From an uncultured Rhodospirillales bacterium (GTDB taxonomy: Bacteria > Pseudomonadota > Alphaproteobacteria > Rhodospirillales > Defluviicoccaceae), in assembly GCA_937127205.1 (NCBI GenBank), contig CAKZLS010000369.1:1-7753 (forward strand): a stretch of 7,753 nt of DNA, read 5' to 3'. The notes below the pieces were generated by a model. That model ran no database searches, was not told the origin of the DNA, and worked only from the letters and a program-made list of their open reading frames with translations. Below, piece after piece: positions 5,780 to 7,753 of this stretch. The position numbers were made by a program, and so were the translations under genes. Every line of letters begins with the position of its first letter. Positions within the stretch are counted from its first letter, which is position 1.

Positions 5780-6865
5780 TCAGGTCAAGAACACGAACGC
5801 GGACATGACGACGAAGATGCCGGGGAACAGCCATCGGCAGATCCTGTCCATGCGAAAGGCGATCTCCTCTTTGCCGTGGCCCACCAGGTAGCTTGTGGTG
5901 ACCGATTGGAGGAGCGCCACGAACACCAGGACGGTCGATGCGAAGATGAACCGGCCGAGTGTGGTCATGTAGGTCACCGGCGGCAGAATGCTCTGCATGG
6001 CAAAATGAAAGGCGATCAGGGTCAGCACCGACGTCGCCGACATGCCGATTTGCGGGCCGAAATGGGCGGGGCTGATCCAGAACACCATCCATGACATGAT
6101 CACGATCAGGGTCAGCGGGACGATCACCTGGACGACGAAGTATTGCGAGCGGCGCGCCGCCGCGATTTCGAAGTCATACCGATCGACCGTCTGATCGAGA
6201 AACTCGATCTGCGTCGGGACGATGGCGGCCGTCGCCGCACCGATGGTCCAATCCGGGATGGTGAACCCGGTGTCTCTCCGCCCGCTCACTTCAGGGTCGA
6301 CGGCAAGCGTCACCTGATCGCTCGCACCGTCCACCGGAACGAGCGAAATGCCGACGGCGTGCCGATCGAACGGGAATTCGTAGAGTGTGTGCGGGAAGCT
6401 GAGGGAGCCGTTGTAGCGTTGAAAGGTTTGGATGGCGCCGTTCGGCCCCACTTCCGCGCGCTCCGGCAGGCTGGGAAATACCCGCCCGGAATTAACGAGC
6501 GCCAGCGCCGGGCTCCAGATGTCGGCGAGCGCGACCCGGCATCCCGCCAGGGCCGCGAGGCGCGGATCGGTCCACTTTCGCGATACCAGGAAATCGACCG
6601 TGACCGACTCGTTCACATCCGAAATCTTCGTGATGTCCAACAGCCTCAACCCCACCGCGACGCGGCTGGGCGGTCCGCCGGCGTCAGGGCGGGTGCTGGC
6701 GATATCCGGCGGCACCACACAATCGCGCCGTTCCACCCCGGTTTGAGCAGCCGCATCGGACGCGGCTTCGGCCCCTGGAGAGAACAAGAGAACACCGCTC
6801 GCGATGCACATCACAAGCCCGGCAAATGCCAGCCGGAACCACGCTCCGCACGCCCCCACAAGCAA
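5780..6865 (-). CDS. Pentameric ligand-gated ion channel subunit (prokaryotic Cys-loop family)
   Basis: This 361-residue protein has the full layout of the GLIC/ELIC-type channels, which form inner-membrane pentamers that open when a ligand or protons bind the periplasmic domain. A signal peptide (hydrophobic core about 12-28, likely cut near AEA at 32-34) precedes a beta-rich extracellular domain. Family-typical motifs are RKWTDPRL (96-103), DIWSPALALVNSG (115-127) and the loop region FPHTLYEFPFDRH (157-169), which lacks the eukaryotic Cys pair as in other bacterial members. Four membrane spans follow: M1 about 241-264 (with the conserved Pro250 and SWMVFWI), M2 272-296, M3 305-328, M4 344-360. 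M2 residues Thr278, Leu281, Ala285 and Phe288 match the pore-lining 6', 9', 13' and 16' positions of ELIC by hand alignment. Cys49 and Cys109 might form a different disulfide. The start is TTG, justified by its SD. Ligand and ion preference cannot be read with certainty. Confidence 0.93.
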   Translation of the reverse strand: MLVGACGAWFRLAFAGLVMCIASGVLLFSPGAEAASDAAAQTGVERRDCVVPPDIASTRPDAGGPPSRVAVGLRLLDITKISDVNESVTVDFLVSRKWTDPRLAALAGCRVALADIWSPALALVNSGRVFPSLPERAEVGPNGAIQTFQRYNGSLSFPHTLYEFPFDRHAVGISLVPVDGASDQVTLAVDPEVSGRRDTGFTIPDWTIGAATAAIVPTQIEFLDQTVDRYDFEIAAARRSQYFVVQVIVPLTLIVIMSWMVFWISPAHFGPQIGMSATSVLTLIAFHFAMQSILPPVTYMTTLGRFIFASTVLVFVALLQSVTTSYLVGHGKEEIAFRMDRICRWLFPGIFVVMSAFVFLT

Positions 6866-6871
6866 AATCCG

Positions 6872-6877
6872 ACCTCC
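6872..6877 (-). promoter_or_regulatory. Shine-Dalgarno site deciding a TTG start for the channel gene
   Basis: GGAGGT on the minus strand lies six bases before the TTG at 6865-6863. The next in-frame ATG would cut into the signal-peptide core (Met19), so the TTG is the best start. A GTG two codons later is a less well spaced alternative. No convincing -35/-10 pair was found in the 94-base gap upstream. Confidence 0.8.
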
Positions 6878-6959
6878 GGTTTGTTTTGCTAACAGGCACC
6901 ATAATTACCCCAAAAGGGTGGTTTCTGTCCCTCAGAATACGCGGCCGAGCGGATCGAAT

Positions 6960-7202
6960 TCACGGGTATATACCAACGCTTATTGATAGGAATCCATTGC
7001 GTCGGCCTTCCAAGGCATCGTTGCGGGCCGTCTCCGTCTCGGCGTCCAAACCGAAAACCACCGCCCGGCTATGGTGGGCCATTGCGTCGTCTTCGGCATC
7101 TGCCCAGGCCTCGCCGGCCGGCGAGGCCACGGTGACGCCGATGGCCAGGACCGCCCCCAAAGCAATCCCCACCAGAGAGTTCAAACGGAGTCGTGTGCCC
7201 AT
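6960..7202 (-). CDS. Small exported protein, 80 residues, unknown
   Basis: The N-terminus MGTRLRLNSLVGIALGAVLA and following residues form a clear signal peptide with a likely cut after AWA (about residue 34). The mature part of about 46 residues starts DAEDDAMAHHSRAVVFGL, contains an Asp/Glu-rich stretch (DAETETARNDALEG) and ends SVGIYP; it has no cysteine. An AAAGGA sits eight bases before the ATG, a fair SD. It lies 94 bases upstream of the channel gene on the same strand, so the two may be co-transcribed. No family was recognised. A decayed N-terminal fragment of a longer exported protein is possible, but the frame is clean and third positions are G/C-rich. Confidence 0.65.
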   Translation of the reverse strand: MGTRLRLNSLVGIALGAVLAIGVTVASPAGEAWADAEDDAMAHHSRAVVFGLDAETETARNDALEGRRNGFLSISVGIYP

Positions 7203-7505
7203 GGATCGCGTCCTTTGCTACCGGCCTGCCCTCCACACTTAGCTCCCGAATACTGGAAATGATGCGGGACAGCGGACGCATCACGGCCGTTTGAAGCGAT
7301 GTGATGGCCGACGACGCCGATGGGTTCGCGCCGCGACTGAAGGGGTCTAGCGATTGAAGGCGACTGGTCCGGTCGTGCGGGGTCGCGTCCAGCATTGTAG
7401 CATTCCGCAATCATAGTCCATCAACGAGCGACGCGGCCTACAAGATCGAGCTCGTACTCACTCGTGCTTTGAACTCCGCTGTAACCGCCCCACCCCAACC
7501 AATCT
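7203..7505. other. Gap with coding-like minus-strand frame, no assigned gene
   Basis: Between the partial right-edge gene and the small exported protein, one minus frame is open from an ATG at 7410 through the start of the small protein gene and ends at 7069. Its part before 7203 has gene-like codon use, and the segment VMRPLSRIISSIREL faintly recalls a HAMP linker. No SD supports the ATG, and the frame loses quality where it overlaps the exported-protein gene. It may be a decayed gene end or chance. No clear promoter or terminator was identified. Confidence 0.35.
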
Positions 7506-7753
7506 TCAACCCGCCGCACGGCCAAACTCCTTGGTGATGTTGATGTTGACTCTTGGGTTGCCGGCCTTGGCCTGACCGGCGATTAAGACTTCGCAGGGGC
7601 CGATGAGGGGGCCGGCGGCAACCGGGGCGGCGCGGACGTCGCCGGATGCGGGGGCGTCTTCACGGTCGAATTTGACGGCCACGAGATTTTGAAGGCACAA
7701 GGAGCCTGTTGCGAAATCAGCGGGCGCAAAGCGGTGAGGCTGGCTTGAAATTG
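7506..7753 (-). CDS. C-terminal end of an unrecognised gene, cut by the window edge
   Basis: The minus frame ending at TGA 7508-7506 is open to the right edge (82 codons visible), with almost every third position G or C, a strong coding signature. An in-frame TTG at 7700 is not needed as a start because the frame continues upstream of it with SSQPHRFAPADFATGS. The visible part includes LVAVKFDREDAPASG, GPLIGPCEVLIAGQAK and the end RVNINITKEFGRAAG. No signal or membrane segment is seen in this part. I do not recognise the family. No terminator-like hairpin with T-run follows the stop. Confidence 0.6.
   Translation of the reverse strand, partial: ISSQPHRFAPADFATGSLCLQNLVAVKFDREDAPASGDVRAAPVAAGPLIGPCEVLIAGQAKAGNPRVNINITKEFGRAAG

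Noticed and set aside
6143..6892. 249-codon plus-strand ORF opposite the channel gene
   Set aside because: Shadow of the channel gene, whose membrane spans and family motifs are unambiguous.
6907..6919. ACCC-CAAAA-GGGT hairpin upstream of the channel gene
   Set aside because: The stem is only four base pairs and is not followed by a T-run on either strand; too weak for a terminator.
6965..6974. GGTATATACC palindrome near the end of the small exported protein gene
   Set aside because: Only 10 bp, within coding sequence, and no well-spaced -35 box was found to make it a promoter or operator.

Overview
The window is GC-rich DNA with strong G/C preference at third codon positions. Its gene families (ParD antitoxin, ExeA-type ATPase, MIF-like tautomerase, prokaryotic Cys-loop channel) fit a Gram-negative bacterium, most likely an alphaproteobacterium. 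That placement is an inference from composition and gene style; there is no rRNA or marker gene here. No tRNA, rRNA, CRISPR array, insertion sequence or phage gene was seen.

Left part (1-622): a minus-strand ParD-like antitoxin with a good promoter (TTGACA-17-TACGGT) whose -35 box lies inside a perfect palindrome. No ParE toxin follows in the 89 bases to the window edge. Between this promoter and the next gene is a short stretch that looks like a frameshifted gene relic.

Centre-left (623-3487, minus strand): a 954-residue protein with an ExeA-like AAA ATPase, one membrane span, two blocks of ankyrin repeats separated by a Pro/Ala-rich insert, a peptidoglycan-binding domain, and a C-terminal tail with two cysteines. 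It appears designed to link cytoplasmic ATP hydrolysis to the cell wall. No secretin or other type II secretion gene is next to it.

Intergenic 3488-3955: a candidate promoter for the ATPase, a tight cluster of overlapping dyads (3616-3669), two possible small plus-strand ORFs overlapping by ATGA, and a candidate promoter for the plus-strand MIF/tautomerase gene (3956-4300), which has an excellent Shine-Dalgarno site.

Right part (4324-7202, minus strand): three co-directional genes, each with a predicted export signal: an 80-residue small exported protein, a pentameric ligand-gated ion channel subunit (TTG start, strong SD), and a 457-residue secreted protein of unknown function. They may form one envelope-facing unit, although a good internal promoter precedes the last gene. 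The rightmost 250 bases hold the C-terminal end of an unrecognised minus-strand gene that runs off the window.

Most unusual points: the ankyrin/ExeA fusion, the channel between two exported proteins with no acidic ring at the inner mouth of its predicted pore, the dyad cluster, and a 22-bp perfect palindrome in the ATPase gene whose 10-bp core recurs in the upstream control region.
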